Shown one piece after another: positions 49,505-62,828 of a stretch of 64,000 nucleotides of DNA; position 1 is the stretch's first letter; the number at the start of each line of letters is the position of its first letter. Made by a program: the position numbers and the translations under genes. The DNA comes from Brachypodius melanocephalos (Eukaryota; Chordata; Aves; Passeriformes; Pycnonotidae): positions 16,880,237-16,944,236 of the forward strand of contig VZSR01003807.1 of NCBI GenBank assembly GCA_013398615.1, in the 5' to 3' direction. The notes beneath the pieces were generated by a model. It was not told where the DNA came from. It worked only from the letters and a program-made list of their open reading frames with translations, and did no database searches.

Positions 49505-52500
49505 GTAATTGACAGTTAAATTTCTTTGAAAACTAGTTTGCTGAATGAGTTCTACCCTGGCATTGATGCCCTGGGGCCAATGGACTGTATCATGTGTTAT
49601 ATTTAAATGGGTCTTGTCAAGATGGTTTGTTAGTGTCCCCCTTGGTACAGAAAATGTGATGAAGCAACCACTCAATACCTGGAATGTGCCTGCAAGGCCT
49701 GAAGGAGAAGATAAGTTTTTAAAGCACTGTTTACACTTAACCTGACTTGGAGTTTCTTCAATGTATCTGACAGCCTCCTTAGCAAATTCATTCTACTTAG
49801 GCTCATAAACAGGTTCAGCTCTGGATGTGTTCCATTTAGTGATATTGCACAACACTTTTTCAAGCTTCAGAAGGGCTGGTAAGCTTTAAGCAAAAGAAGC
49901 TGGTTAATTAATATTGAACTGTCACGAATTACTACAGTTATGATCTCTGTTATTGCAAAGGGTTTTATAATAAGAAAACACTCTTTAGCCTGCTCTTGGT
50001 TTAATCATGTGTTCCCAAGAAATACATTTCTCAGCACTGGTAGATTTTAGATTTATATATTGATTTAATTTGAATATTGAAAGCATGCTCTTTTCCCTAA
50101 GTCAATTCTCATCACGTGGACAGCTATCTGCTGATAGGACATACTGTTAAGAATATCAATGAGAAATGTATTTGATGTTTGGTTTTTCCCACATCAAAAG
50201 AACTAAAAAGCTCATGAAAAGGATATACTTAATGAAAAATAAAATGCATTTAGCAAAGCAAATCAAACTAGAAAATACAGAGCACCAACTGTAGAGCATG
50301 AGAAACCATGACAGAGATAAACAAAGAGTTACTTATGAGCTGTCATTAGTGCTGGAGTGTGGGAGAGAAGAGCAGCAAAATTCTCCTGGTTTTTACACTC
50401 ATTTTTATTCAGTAGCTTCATATTTTGGTGACAAAGCTCCCAAACTGTATTAATTATTCTGATCTGACTCAGCTAAGGCATGCATTTTCAAAGAAGATTT
50501 GATAACATAAACTCTTGTTAGCTGTGGTGCATGGGTGCACCATACATGGGTGCGATGTCCGACATCTCTTGTAATTCCTCCCACAGTGGATGATCTCAGC
50601 TGCAGCTTGTCTTCTGCTGGTCCACACATGCCTACTAAGGATGGCAGCTTACTCTCAGCAAGCTGTTAGTTTGATCAGATGACTGTTATGTTTTACACAC
50701 TACACACAGACAGCACCATTTTTTTTTTAAATCCTACAAACAATTATTTAGGGAAGGGGCATTTGGGTATATCACAGTTGTGTTCAGGCCCCTTCTTTTT
50801 CCCTACAGCCCTAGTGAGACACTCAGTTAATATGTACTTGGTTTAACTTCTTGGATATGGAAAAACTCTGAACCTGGTGGCTAAATGGACTAAAGGGAAG
50901 AGCAGACTGAGCCTATTCAGTGCATTAATAAGCTGCAATTGCTTTTTTGGTGGGAGTAGAGGGGCTTCTCTCTGACTTCACTGCACTCCAGTATGGGCAG
51001 CAGCCTCTGAGTCACTGCCTTGAAGAGATAGTGACTTATTTTAATTACCCTCAATGAACCTTGCATTTGCAGGAATGAGTCATAGCCTAATGCAATTTCA
51101 TAATAATTATATAAGAAGTATTTTGAAGTGATGCCTTGTAGCTTTGCCTATTTTATTCATTCTCCAGGGTGACTGGAGAACATGATTCATTTTAGATGAG
51201 CTAGTATATATTATTTACTAGTAATAATTACTTCTGTTATTTATAGACAGAGAGTGTGCATGGCTCTATACAGATTGACATTGTGATAAGGTTCATGAGC
51301 CCAAGGGCATGTGGCACATGGTGCAGACATCAGAGTGATTAAAAATATGGTGGGTGAGATTGGTGCTATGATAAGCAGACAGAACAGCTCTCTGAAGAGT
51401 GTTTTGCTTACCTTTTAATGAATAATGTGGGGTCAGGTTAAGTGCTTCCAGTTGTGCACAGGGGTAATGGCCAGGGGAGTGCATGGAGCAGAAAGGGAAA
51501 GAGCACTGTTTGAAATAAAGTGTGTAAGAACTGGCGGTAAAGAATTTGAATCAGTTTTCCTTCTCTTTTACCATTGGCAAACACATTTTCTCACAGTTGC
51601 ACCATTTTGTGCAGCAACATAAGATTGGGCAAAGCATATTTCCTGGAAATGATTCCAAGAACTTGTTAATTGGAGACCATGCTTGTTTTCGTCTTGGTAC
51701 TGGGAAGGACATCTTTTATTAAGCCACTGATTAGTCAGTTCTCTGGTAACAATGTGCCATTAGAAAGAGGCATAACAGTGTACAAGATTTATCCTCTAAC
51801 ATGGGGTTTTTGCTTTACACTTTTGAAGGAAAGTGGGGGAATTATCACATGGCACAGTGGTCCATATATGCTTGGATAGGAGCACACAATCCCTGTAAAG
51901 GACCCTGTTGCCAGGTAGAAAAGACTAGAAGGTCGGGGTGGGGCCTTTTTGAAGTGCAGAGAGCTAGTTTAGGCGTGTTTGTGTGCTGCCAGGGAGGAGC
52001 TCATTTATGAAAAAGGAATTTTCTTTGTTTTCTATCCAGTTGCCCATGGCCTTGGGCTACTTTCCTTGGGTGGCGCCTATCTACTTACCATAACAAGGCT
52101 TGGTCTTCTTGCTCAGCTGCTGTTTGCTTGCCCAACACCCTTAGCAGAGATACAGACTGCAGGGAAAGTTTGGTTAAGAAAGTTGCTGTAGATTACTCAT
52201 GTCTGCAACAAAACCTGATTAATGTCCTTTTCATTATCAAGATGAAGTAAATACTGACATTGTCCCAGGGTGATTCAAGAGCCTTGATATCATAATGGTT
52301 TCTTTTAGGAGAAGGAGAATCAAGGCGAAAGGCAAGGTAAATAGTAGAAGCTCACACAGAAATCAAGGCTCTGCATAAAGAAAAGAATGCATATTCTCTG
52401 CATAAAGGTGAGAGTTCAGTCACAGGAAAAGTATTGTAACCACTAGACCATTCTTGCTCCTGTGCAAACAAACAGCTTGTTTTCATTTCTTTCTTGTCAG

Positions 52501-54640
52501 TAGTTATGATGGACAGCTCATGCTCAAATGTTGTGGCAGAGGATTTGTTGTAAGAAATGTGTTTGGAGTGGAGATTTGAAAGATGAACTAGTCATAGGGT
52601 TCAAAGCTTTTCCATTTATATGAAGTCTATTACTGCCCAGTATGTCAGTTTTATTTCTGAAAGGATTAGCTGGAGACAGGAAGTTTAAACTGTGAATGAA
52701 AATGCATGCAGGTATTTTGAGAAACAGGAATGAACAGACTACTTTTTAAATCATTCTGTCCATCTGCATATCATTATTATGAAGTAGTTAATCTTCCTTG
52801 GATTTAATCAGGAATATTTCTGAACCCTTTATTGCTGTAGTGCCTGTACAATGGACATGGCAGAAGAAAATACTGGAAAGTTTCCAGAAGGGTTTGGTCT
52901 AACAGTCAGCAACTAGTTATGGTTGTGGTTCCAGATTTTTCATTTTGTTGTGAATCCTTGAAGAGCGTGTTGATGAGGAGTGTCTCTTCCTATGCTGAGA
53001 TCAGTGAGCACAGTAATATTCACAGTTATGTGACATAATATATGTTATATCTCTGGCAGCAGGATTTCTGTTGAGCATTTACTGAGTTGGATGGTGTGTC
53101 ATACTATATAACCCACTTCTGACCTGACTAGTTTGGCCATAAATTTCTTGTCTGCAAAGAGATTTTTTCTCTCCTTGGAAGTGACATCCAAGGATATAGA
53201 GAAGTGACAAAGACTGGATTGCCATTGCCAAACACTATTGTTTTTAAATCCCATCTGAAGTTCAGGGAAGATCAATGTATTACAGCATGCAAAAGTATTT
53301 TCTTGCTAAATTTGCATGCTGACCCTGAAAATAACAGTTTCTGTCAGAGCAAGTTAGAATTGCTGCCCAAGTTGTCCTCTGCCCCTCCCCATGTCCTGGT
53401 TACATTTGATACATGTTCTTTTCTGCGTGTTAACAGCAAACATTGCAGGAATGCTTGTAATAAAGATGCTTGACACATCAAATTAAACTGCATAAACCCA
53501 GCCCTGCTTTTGAACTGCTTGCTCCCGTAAGGGGGGCTGTGGCCACTGGCGCCTGTGGCCGGATGACAGCTCAGTTATACAACAGCACAACAACAAAGTT
53601 GACTCCTGAGGAGCCTGGTGCTTTGTTCTACAAAGACTGGGGGGAAAGAAGCAGCTGCTCTGCTGCTTCCGTGCAATAGCTCCATTGTTAGATAGACAAT
53701 ACTTGGACGCAAAGCACACATAGCATTTGAATCCTAGGGGTCCAACATCACTCTCTTACTTTCACTGTAGGAAGCATGTGACACGCTTGTAAAAAGAGGC
53801 ACACGCGTCTGGCAAAAGCTAATTGTGCAGAAAAGTTGGGCTGATGTGTAAATAATTTCTTTGACAATGTCTTTGGCTCTGTTTTTGGAACTTTCTATAG
53901 ACCCTGAGTATGTGAGGGTGGCTAACCCACAATGCTGAGTAGATGAAACCATGTCTAAGAGCATCTTCTTTTTCCTTACTTTACCCTGGGAAAAAATCTG
54001 CAAAGGTGGAGATGAGCTAGAAGAGGTCATGGAGGGAAGAAAGGTCACCGAGTTTTTAAGGATATTCTTGAATTATGTCTAATGTTCTACTCCAATTATC
54101 CAATAGGAAGCATCTGCGAGAAACAGAGGGTACAAATGTTTTCAGAAAAGGAGAGCAAGCTAATTTTAAGTGAAGTGAATAAAGTGCTTGAAAACTGAAG
54201 CCTGGATATGTTTGTCCATTTGCTTGCCTTGGCTGAAGACAAAAGCTTGGTTGGAATACTTAGGTATAAATTATGAATGGATATTTTTGTTAGCATATGC
54301 CATTTCACCACTGCCAAAACAGCATCGCAAAGCAATATTGGCACTGTCAAAGTTAGAGAAAGATTCAAAGAGTTAGAGATGTAAAGTAAGAGAAAGAAAC
54401 CTTGCCTCTCCTAGTCTAAAGAGACCCAAAAGTAAAGATTTTCTTTTAATCGGAGCCAATGTTTGTAAAGCTTACCCACATGTTTCAAATTTCAAACTGA
54501 ATCTAGGCTTTCTGAAGCAAATGTGATTGTGAAAGTGGAAGAAGAGGATTGACTTCAATCTGTGCTTTCATGGAATTGGAGGATTGTTTTGGATTAATGT
54601 GCTGTTTTCAATAGTATGGATATTTGAACTGGACCAGTCC
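49501..54640. other. Unique non-coding stretch
   Basis: No transposon or gene recognised. Minor items: a perfect 6-bp-stem hairpin (GGTGCA/TGCACC) near 50528, a 12-bp duplicated segment CTCTGCATAAAG (52369 and about 52396), and GC-richer unique patches at 51890-52170 and 53500-53690 whose open frames have no recognisable domains. Confidence 0.5.
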
Positions 54641-57600
54641 TCTAAAAGGCTGAAATTATGATATTTCTGAGAGCATCAAACATGCTGGTGAGGCCGAAGT
54701 ATAACGTGCCAAGAGGGGGAGAAGCTGTGAGAACAGAGAATACATCCTCCAGGGTGGCCTGTTCCCTTGAGATTGCACTGCAGATTGTCCTGTGCATTTG
54801 GACTTCTCTGTCACAGCCCTGGCTCACACTTGTCCCAAAGACCCGAGCCTGGCACCACAGGTGCTGCTGCAGGAGACAGTGGTGCTCTGTGGTGAGTAAG
54901 AGCAACACAAAGCTGGAGTGTCAAAATGGGATGTTAAGAAGAGGCTGTTGTGTTCAGCCAGTGGGATCTGACTGGCTTGAATTTAGGGTTTGTTCCTAAA
55001 CACCTAGTTTTGGAAATCTTTGGAGCCTGACAGGCTGTTCTGTGTTGGTTCAGCTTTTGCTCTGGCATCTCTTGTTCAAGGTTTGCAGTGGCATGTCCTC
55101 CCTGGTTGTTTGCCCAGGTGGAACATTTACATTGACCTTGGGCAAGTTACAGAGGGATTTAAACCCTTCCAGTTTCCCTAGTAAACTATTTCTGGCACAG
55201 AGGTTGCTCCTGAGGTTATTATAAACAGGGCTGGGCTGTGCAAGTGCCTGGACAATTAGAGTATCTTTTTATGAGAACTCAGAGTACTCCTCTAGAAGAA
55301 TGTTTGTCTTGTCTGATGACTGCCTCAAAAACAGGCAGGTAGAAGGAAAAGAAAAAGGCACAACAGTTCAAAGCATGAAAAATTACATCACTGTAAACAT
55401 CAAACATCCAAAGAGAACCTAGTACTGTAATGTCATGACTCATTTGAATAAAATCAAAACCTCTCCCTGAACCCTGGGGGATGACTCCTCAACACGGTTC
55501 CTTACACAAACAGTTGCAGGAGGAAGCCCTCCTGGTCAAGTCTCTCCATCTAATGACAGGTTCGTTATATTAATACAGGGAAGTAAGTCTCTCTAGATAT
55601 TTTCAGCAGCTGTCATTTAAAAACCTACCTATTAATTTAAAAAAAAAAAAAGACATTAGTTTTGAGCAGTTTTTTGAGGATTTTAAATTCTTGCTCTGCT
55701 TTTTTCTGTTCCCTTGCCCCCTTGAACTTCACTTAGGACATGAACTGTTTGCATCACACCCAAGGAGGACAATGAAACTGTTTTACTGTAAGATCTGTTA
55801 AGGTGAGAATCCAGCAGCTTGGTTTCTCCTGTTTGACAGAAATGCCTAACTAGAAGGCCAGCTTCAGTCAAATTTTCAGATGGATCACCTGGTTTGGTTA
55901 CTTCCTGCTGTTTAAGAAAATGGATGAGGCCTGTTGCCTCAGCTTTACGGTGGGTTTTGTTCACTGGCTTGATACAAGGAACATGTGTATCAATAGAAAA
56001 TCACTCAGGCCTTATGTTGCTTCAGACAATACTCAGGATGTGAACACAAAGTTCTTGGAGGTGAAAGGAAAATGCTTTATCCTGCCTCTTCAGCCATCCC
56101 TCCATGGACTGACAGGAAATGAAAGTGCACAACACCCTCCTGCAAAGGGGCCCTTATGTTTGGAGGGAACAAAGAAATAGAAAATATTATCTGTAACATA
56201 CACTACTGGTTAAGCACACACTAGATTTTCCATGGGGATGTTCAGAAAAACCTTAAAATCCATTGCAAAATTCAAAGTTCCTTTGCCCCATCCCAGCACT
56301 TTTCTAAGGATGCTTCTCAGAAAATAGACCATTCAGTTGCACCTTTTTTTTTAATACAAAACCATGGGAAAGGATTAACTGAGTTAAAATCTTTTAGAAC
56401 CAGCCCAACAAGCAGTTAATTTCGAAAGCTCACCATCCTGACATTTGAAACAGCTAAAAAATTGTACCTCAAATATGACTAATCCTGAAATCCATAGAAT
56501 GATTGCAATATTCCACCGTAGGAGTAAATCTTGTGAGATTATCTCCTCCATGTGAGAGGCAAGTCCTAACAGCTACAAAATAAATCCCTCCTGTTCCCTG
56601 GGTTGCTCTGCTAATTTGTATTCCCATGGCAAGGGAAAGGATGCAGTTCTTGCAGGATGATTTGGTGCAGTTGTTGGGGAAACATTTTGCTGCTGATGTT
56701 TCCTCTGGGCAGAAAGACTGGTCTGAGCTATAGCTACAACATCCCTTCTAGAAAAGAGCCTGGGACAGAGAGTACAAGGTTTAAAGTCAAAGTGCAACTG
56801 TTGCAAGTTTTTAAGTTTTCATGAAAATTGCAAATTAAGTGGCTTGTAAGAAGATATTTTCTTTGTGACAGCTGCTTAAAAGTTTTGCAGTTGCTCGTAG
56901 ATCTTGTCACATGGTCTTGCCAAAAACCAGCTGTGCTTGTCCTGGGGTCACCCTGCATATAAACTGTACACAGAGATCCTGGACCTCTGGTTCAAGTGCC
57001 AGGTTTGCTGAGCACCATAAAGTTTGAATGGCTTTGTGTGGGGGGCACCTGAGGCAAATATAACCTCGTGTGTCCTCCCAACTCAAATTCACTACTCCCC
57101 TGGTCAGCCTTCTCTGCAGCCCTCTCTGGGTCTGCCAAGACCACAGATGGCATCTTGGAATTTCTCTGTCACCTCATTATCTTTCTGGATGGAAACTGAA
57201 AATAGTGTTATAACTACCAGCTTTACACACAGTGCTTATTTGGAAGTGGTTGGAACACATCCAACTTCTGTCTTCCTGGGTGTTCACCAGATAACAACAT
57301 CACTGTGGCTGTGTCTGGAATATTTTTGTCTCAGAGGCCTGGAGATGAATGGCTCTGTGTGTTGTTACAGTTTTACTGGGCCATTAAACATTACTCCCAG
57401 TAAAAATATCAAAATTTTACACAGCAGCCTTCACCCCCATAATTATATTTGCATTTTTATTAGCCCAAAGAGAACAGGGAATAGTTTCTGTAGTAATGTG
57501 GGGTTCTTTTCTTGAGAAAACTTGAGGGAAACCTCTCCTACATGCATGTTGTATTTAGTCTGGTCTATTTGTCTGTATTCTTTTTTTAACCAATGTTGAG

Positions 57601-58952
57601 ACTAATTGAATTTTATAAGTATTCTCAGGGTGTCATCAAATTAAAGCTGCCTGTCAGCTGATAAATTGTGCCTTTTATTGAACGTACTGTCAATTGATAG
57701 AGAGAGATGCTTAAGCAACATCTCAAAGCAGGTCTGACACCACAGATCCATGACTCAATGTGAGTGCCTCAACCCGAAAAATATTTTATAAGAGGAAGCA
57801 TTTAATTTCCATACTATTTATATTTGTGTTAAACAAAGTCGTTTTCCCAGGGACCTCTGAATTTAAGGATAGACATGACAGACCAGGAATCACTTCTGTG
57901 AGAAGAATTTGGACCAGATATACACTGCATCAAAACCCCTTGGTTAGTGCCAGCATGCCACATTAAATCACATAAACGCATGGAAAAGACATGTCTGGCT
58001 TACAAAATCTGTCTCAGGGACAGGAGTCTGTTTTGGTTTTATATAAGCAGCCATTCCCACTGGATTAGTTCTTTGCTTAATGGGTTCCAAATGGAAGTAA
58101 AGGATTTGGCTCCAGGAACTTTGTCTGAGGAACACTTTTTTACCTTAGAGGTTACAAAATGGCATTAATAGTAAATAACCTTTTTACAGATTGCCCTTAG
58201 GTGTCCTGCTAGCATTGCCAGCTGCCTGTGGAGGGGTAGCTGATTAGTGAAGAGGGACTACTGCTTTTTCCCTCATTCCTTGTGGTAGACCAGGATCCTG
58301 AACTGCTACTCTTGATCGATTTGTTCTGACAGTGCATGGAAATTACAGCACAGACTTTTCTAGGGCATTCTCCCATTTCAGAAAAAGCATTTTATTAGCT
58401 TGATTAGTCTCCATGAATGTGGATATGTCCTGGTAATTGGCTGCTGTGCCTCCAGTATTGCATTCTAATGTTCCACTGTATGCAATTGACTGAGAAGTAC
58501 TGTATAAATTGGAAGGATAATTGGATTAGCTGCAAGATGACAATGATTAGGATCCTAACCTGCGTTCTGGAGCCTCTCTTTTAGCAACAACTTCCTCTAT
58601 GAGTCAAAGGAGATCAGTAAAGGTTAGGTGACTCCATACCCTTGAAGACCTGACCTTCAGTTTCTCTGTGCAGCCTGCAAAGTAGGGACCACAGCAGGAT
58701 TTCACTGCACCATCTCTCTAAGAGCTCGTGTTTGGGGGTACTGTGTTCACAGACTGAAGTTACAGAGTGTATTATCTGCTCCACCAATCAGTGGGTGAAA
58801 TTGGACTGAATGGAACACAAATCCTGACTTTTCACCTCTGTTGCATATGGTTTGAGAGAAGCAGGGAGAAGCAAGGGAGGCTGAACAGGAACAGCTCCTG
58901 CTGGTGTGGAATGAAGTGGTTTATGAGGAATGTCCTCACAGGCAGAAGATTT
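54641..58952. other. Unique non-coding stretch with the window's longest chance frame
   Basis: Includes a 163-codon plus frame at 57024-57515 and a 113-codon plus frame at 54658-54999. The latter contains a GTGGTGAGTAAG donor-like sequence near 54890. Neither shows a domain, a matching acceptor or coding-like composition, so no gene is called. An A run sits at 55639-55651. Confidence 0.5.
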
Positions 58953-59243
58953 GGTTGTACAAGGGCACAGGTAGGGACAAGAGGACACAGTCCCAAGCTG
59001 TGCCAGGAGAGGTTTAGACTGGTCATCAGGAAAAAGTTCTTCACAGAAAAAGTGATTGCACTGGAATGGGCTGCTCAGGGAGGTGGTGGAGCCACTGTCC
59101 CAGGAGATGTCTAAGGAAAGACTGGATCTGGCAGTCAGTGCTGTGGTCTGGTTGACAAGGTGGTAGGTCATAGGTTGGACTCAGTGATCTCAAAGGTCTT
59201 TTCCAGCCTAGATGATTCTGTGTGCTTCCATGGCTCTGTGATT
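58953..59243 (+). mobile_element. CR1 LINE 3' region, sense
   Basis: Plus-strand CR1 blocks in order: 'gtacaagggcacaggtaggg', 'acaagaggacacagtcccaa', 'gctgtgccaggagaggttta', 'gaatgggctgctcagggagg', 'tggtggagccactgtcccag', 'aaggaaagactggatctggc', 'tcataggttggactcagtga', 'aggtcttttccagcctagat', then a corrupted octamer tail (GATTCTGTG...CTCTGTGATT). This is the best preserved 3' end in the window. The sequence just upstream (58840-58950) could be a diverged continuation. Confidence 0.94.
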
Positions 59244-59975
59244 TCCCTTTCGCTGCCTGCAACCTCTACCAAAGCCAGCTCTAGAGTACACTCTGCCTGT
59301 GACACCCGTGTGTCCTTGCTCAGGAGCCACTGCCCTCTGTGCACCTGCTTGAAGTGATTACTGGCTGCTCTGCAGACAGCAGAGACCTGAAGCTGTCATG
59401 GAAATAGCCAAACATGCAAACTCTGAACAAGTGCTGGGGCAACTAATCCATCTCTTATGCAAGATGTGTCTATTTTGTGTGATCTGGTATGTTAAAAAAA
59501 AACCAAAACAGAACAAAACAACCAAACAAACCATTCACCAGAAGCCTGTTGTCCTAGAATTGGCTCCTGCTGACTGCACAGCAGACACCCATGGCCAAAG
59601 AGTGATTAACTATTTGTTTATCTCCTCTCTGTGACATTTAAGACTCAATGCATTTTCTTTTGTACTGCTGTGTGTCTGCACTGTGACAAGTGGCTGGACA
59701 TGAAAGCACTTATATAAGGTTATTAGAAGATTGGGTAACACTCAGCTACAGTTTCTCTTAGGAAGACACAGCAAGGTCGAGCAAGGGTGCTGTCTATCTT
59801 GGCAGCTTCTTCCCTTGGCCAGGGCCAGGTGTGGCAGGTCAAAAGAATGAGGAATACACTGACAAAGTGGTTTGGGGTTTTTTGTATACGTGGAAGGCGG
59901 ATTGTATTTTTGGATTTTTTTTCAGGGTTTGTGTTTGTTGTTTTTTAAAAAATTTGTTGTTGTTGTTTTGTTGGG

Positions 59976-59976
<1 letters not shown>
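59244..59976. other. Unique stretch grading into a G/T-rich low-complexity run
   Basis: Nothing recognised to about 59860 except an A/C-rich run at 59492-59530. From 59867 to 59976 the plus strand is almost wholly T and G, leading into the T homopolymer. Confidence 0.55.

Positions 59977-60035
<59 letters not shown>
59977..60035 (+). repeat. 59-nt poly(T) homopolymer
   Basis: Fifty-nine consecutive T residues. If it were the poly(A) of a minus-strand retrocopy, sequence just to the right would read as a 3' end with a poly(A) signal; none is evident. The exact length is likely to be uncertain in any assembly. Confidence 0.97.
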
Positions 60036-60038
<3 letters not shown>

Positions 60039-61245
60039 TGGCTAGTAGGGGAAACCAACATAATTGCATGAGGAAATATAATGATGAGCACCTAGCATTG
60101 AGTCTGTGAAATTTGCCCAGTCTGACAATCTCTCTGTGAGATGACAGCAGCGCTCACAGGAATATGGCTTATGCTGTTTTTTTTTTCTTTCTGCAATCTA
60201 TCCAGAAAGAGCTGCCAATCATATGTTACACTGTTGTTCTTTACAATGTACTGTGTAGGTAATTTTTTCAAAGAAATCACCAGTAAATTAGCTTGATTTT
60301 ACTAAATCAATATTATTTTACCATATCCACATAATTTATACCATGTAAAGATAAACATTTGCAAATTCAAGACATTTAATTGCTGATCAGAGTTCCTGCC
60401 TTGTGTCAATGGATTTATGAGTTAACAGTCAGTGAGAGCTGAGTGCTGCTTTCATTTCCAATCAAGGAGGTTATGCTTGGCAGGCATCATAGTTCTGTTA
60501 TGTTCAGCCAATGAATACTTTTGTACAAACCCATACAAAGTAGAGTAGAATATGGAAATAATGTTTTGAAGTAGGAAGTTCTGTCTAGAACTGTCTGACA
60601 TATGAGGGAAGGTGAAGAAAATAGTTGGTCAAATTACTTTTTTGATCACAGATGTCTGGGTACCTCAGTTTAATATGGTAGCACTTAATGGTTAACGCAA
60701 AGAACAAATATGTTTCCTCAATTCATCCACTCTGCTTGCATTCCTAAACTCCTGTGGAAATGGCCACATGCACACATGGGCTACTATGACAGCAAGCTTT
60801 GAGGTTTATTGAAAAACAGAATTCATCAGTTCTGTGCCAAACCTTTGGTAAGGACCATGAGAAAGGCTTTTAGATACTCCAGTCATCTTTTCCAGTAATG
60901 TATGTCTAGGCAAACTTTTGCTCTGCCTTGCTTTTTCTTGTACTTTTGTTGACCTTCACCTAACTCAGAGGCTTGATTTTCTGAAGGTGTATTTGAATAT
61001 CTGTTTCCATTGTTTTTTACTCCATAGGGATTACAGAGATTGGATGTTCTGTGCTATCAGCAGAGGATTTGCAATGTCAGGCTTTTGGAAACTGAATTGT
61101 GTGATCATTCAAGGTATTTTACTGCACTGATACCTCCAGTAAGATGTATCAAGGGCAATCATGTACATGTGGGTACTAGAGGGGATGTATTGCTACTTGG
61201 GTTTAAGTCTTGGATTTTACAATCTCGATTTTCACAAGCTGATAA
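60036..61245. other. Unique AT-rich stretch
   Basis: No gene, RNA gene or element recognised. 60270-60420 is AT-rich and unique, with octamer- and homeobox-like words, but nothing specific. Confidence 0.5.
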
Positions 61246-61268
61246 TTTGTTGTTGTTGTTGTTGTTTA
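61246..61268 (+). repeat. Short (TTG)n microsatellite
   Basis: About six TTG/GTT units, perfect. Confidence 0.9.
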
Positions 61269-61281
61269 AGGGGAAGCATTA

Positions 61282-61311
61282 TCAGAATATTCTGAGTTGG
61301 GAGGGACCCCA
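61282..61311 (-). mobile_element. Very short CR1 3' tip, antisense
   Basis: TCAGAATATTCTGAGTTGGG followed by AGGGACCCC equals the inverted extreme 3' end of CR1 (compare 44533 onward). Only about 30 bp remain before an A-rich run, so the call rests on a short match. Confidence 0.5.
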
Positions 61312-62753
61312 AATAAAAATAAAAATCATATGTTTTAAAATGAAACCTGAAACGACTAATTTCTACTCCCTGTTGATTTCTTTTGAAGCTATTGGCATCT
61401 TTCAGCTACTCTGGATCACAATTTCTCCATTGATAAAATAAGATAAAGATGAAAGAGTGTGACAGAAAGTTGACACCGTAATTGTTATTATTGCTGCTAA
61501 ATTGGTTAGATCTGAGGCTTTCTATGTTACTGATATGGCTGATATGAATAATCATAAGCATTTAGTTTCAAACTTAACATGCTGCAGAACACCTTGAAAG
61601 TTCCAGATTCACACTTTCCTTCATGCCCACAAATCCCAAAAAACACACAAATACAAAACCCCAACAAACCAACAAAAAAGCCCCCACAACTAACAATTAA
61701 ATCAGATTAAATAAAAATCCAGATGAGATAAAATTTTTGGTTTGCCACTATGGAAAAGCCCTTCAGAAATCTGCCCTGGCTTTCACAACACACCTGAGAA
61801 TGAGTCACTATGTTTTGATAATCTTGTACTACCAAGATATTTTCTTTTTAATTGCAACAACAACAAAATATATTTAAAAGAAAGCTATGTTTGCTATGCC
61901 TTCTCTTCCTTGGCAGAATTTAGTAACAAGTGTGCAGCATAGCTGGCTCTTAGATCAGCTAGCTGATGTCTGGGTGGTTCATTCTAGTCCCTCCAAAGAC
62001 AACAGGGTCCCAGTGTAGGACAAATCCCAGGGGAGCAAGACCAGAATTAGTCTGGCTTCTTCCATTCCTGCTGATGACCCTCACCCGGTGCTTTTTCCTC
62101 ACCCAATTTGCCTCACATGGGGCTTTGAGGGATGTTCCCAAGAAAGGCCACCAATTGAATGAGGCTTTTCATAGGGTTTTCATAGGCTTGCTGTAGTCTT
62201 AACAAAATATGCCTAAAAATAGTAAAAATAACAATAACAGTCCTATTTTGTATGTGTGCCATCAACCCTAAGGACATGAAAGCCAGGCACCCATTGTGCT
62301 GACTTAATGACTGTTATAATGACTGGCATGAGAAAGGAACATCACAGCTCCTTTGATACTTCAGGGAACAAAGGCACACTTTTCATCCCGGAGCTTACTT
62401 ACGAGTCTAAAGGATGAGACTGAACAGTGCAGAGTTGGCAGTGTCAGTGTGGGGGCAGCGTGAAAGGGAGAAACCCACAGCTTTTATTTCCACACGTAAC
62501 TAAAGTTTGTTTTTATTAATTCTCCTCTACGAATTGAACCATGAGCTGTAGCGCTGAATCACTTCAGAGTGATGTTGTTTCAACAGAAAAAAAGGTATTT
62601 TCCACTTTTAATCCACTCATAAAAATATTACCACAAAAGCTCCTTCTAATATGCATGCCTCAGGAAACAAACCTATACGATCCCTGATGATAGAAATGTG
62701 CCTGCTAGTACTGGCATGTTCTGCTTTCCCCTGCCTTTGTTTGGATATTTTCC
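61312..62753. other. Unique stretch
   Basis: Contains an A/C-rich low-complexity patch at 61631-61690. No gene or transposon recognised. Confidence 0.55.
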
Positions 62754-62828
62754 TTTTGTTTTGTTTTGTTTTGTTTTGTTTTGTTTTGTTTTGTTTTGTT
62801 TTGTTTTGTTTTGTTTTGTTTTGTTTTG
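62754..62828 (+). repeat. Pentanucleotide microsatellite (TTTTG)15
   Basis: Fifteen perfect TTTTG units (CAAAA on the minus strand). The flanking open frames rich in F-C-F-V-L (plus) or N-K-T-K-Q (minus) arise from the array being open in every frame. Confidence 0.98.

Noticed and set aside
54658..54999. Possible exon ending at a GTGAGT donor near 54890
   Set aside because: No matching acceptor or recognisable protein. One donor-like word is not enough.
56985..57001. tRNA B-box-like GGTTCAAGTGCC
   Set aside because: Does not match the GGTTCRANNCC spacing, and no A box or cloverleaf could be found.
57024..57515. Longest open frame, 163 codons, plus strand
   Set aside because: No recognisable domain or signal. 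A frame of this length is expected about once by chance in 64 kb of AT-rich DNA over six frames.
58788..59171. 127-codon minus frame
   Set aside because: Mostly the antisense of the CR1 3' region, so not a gene.
59977..60120. Processed pseudogene on the minus strand with poly(A) at the T run
   Set aside because: No poly(A) signal or recognisable transcript sequence adjoins the homopolymer.
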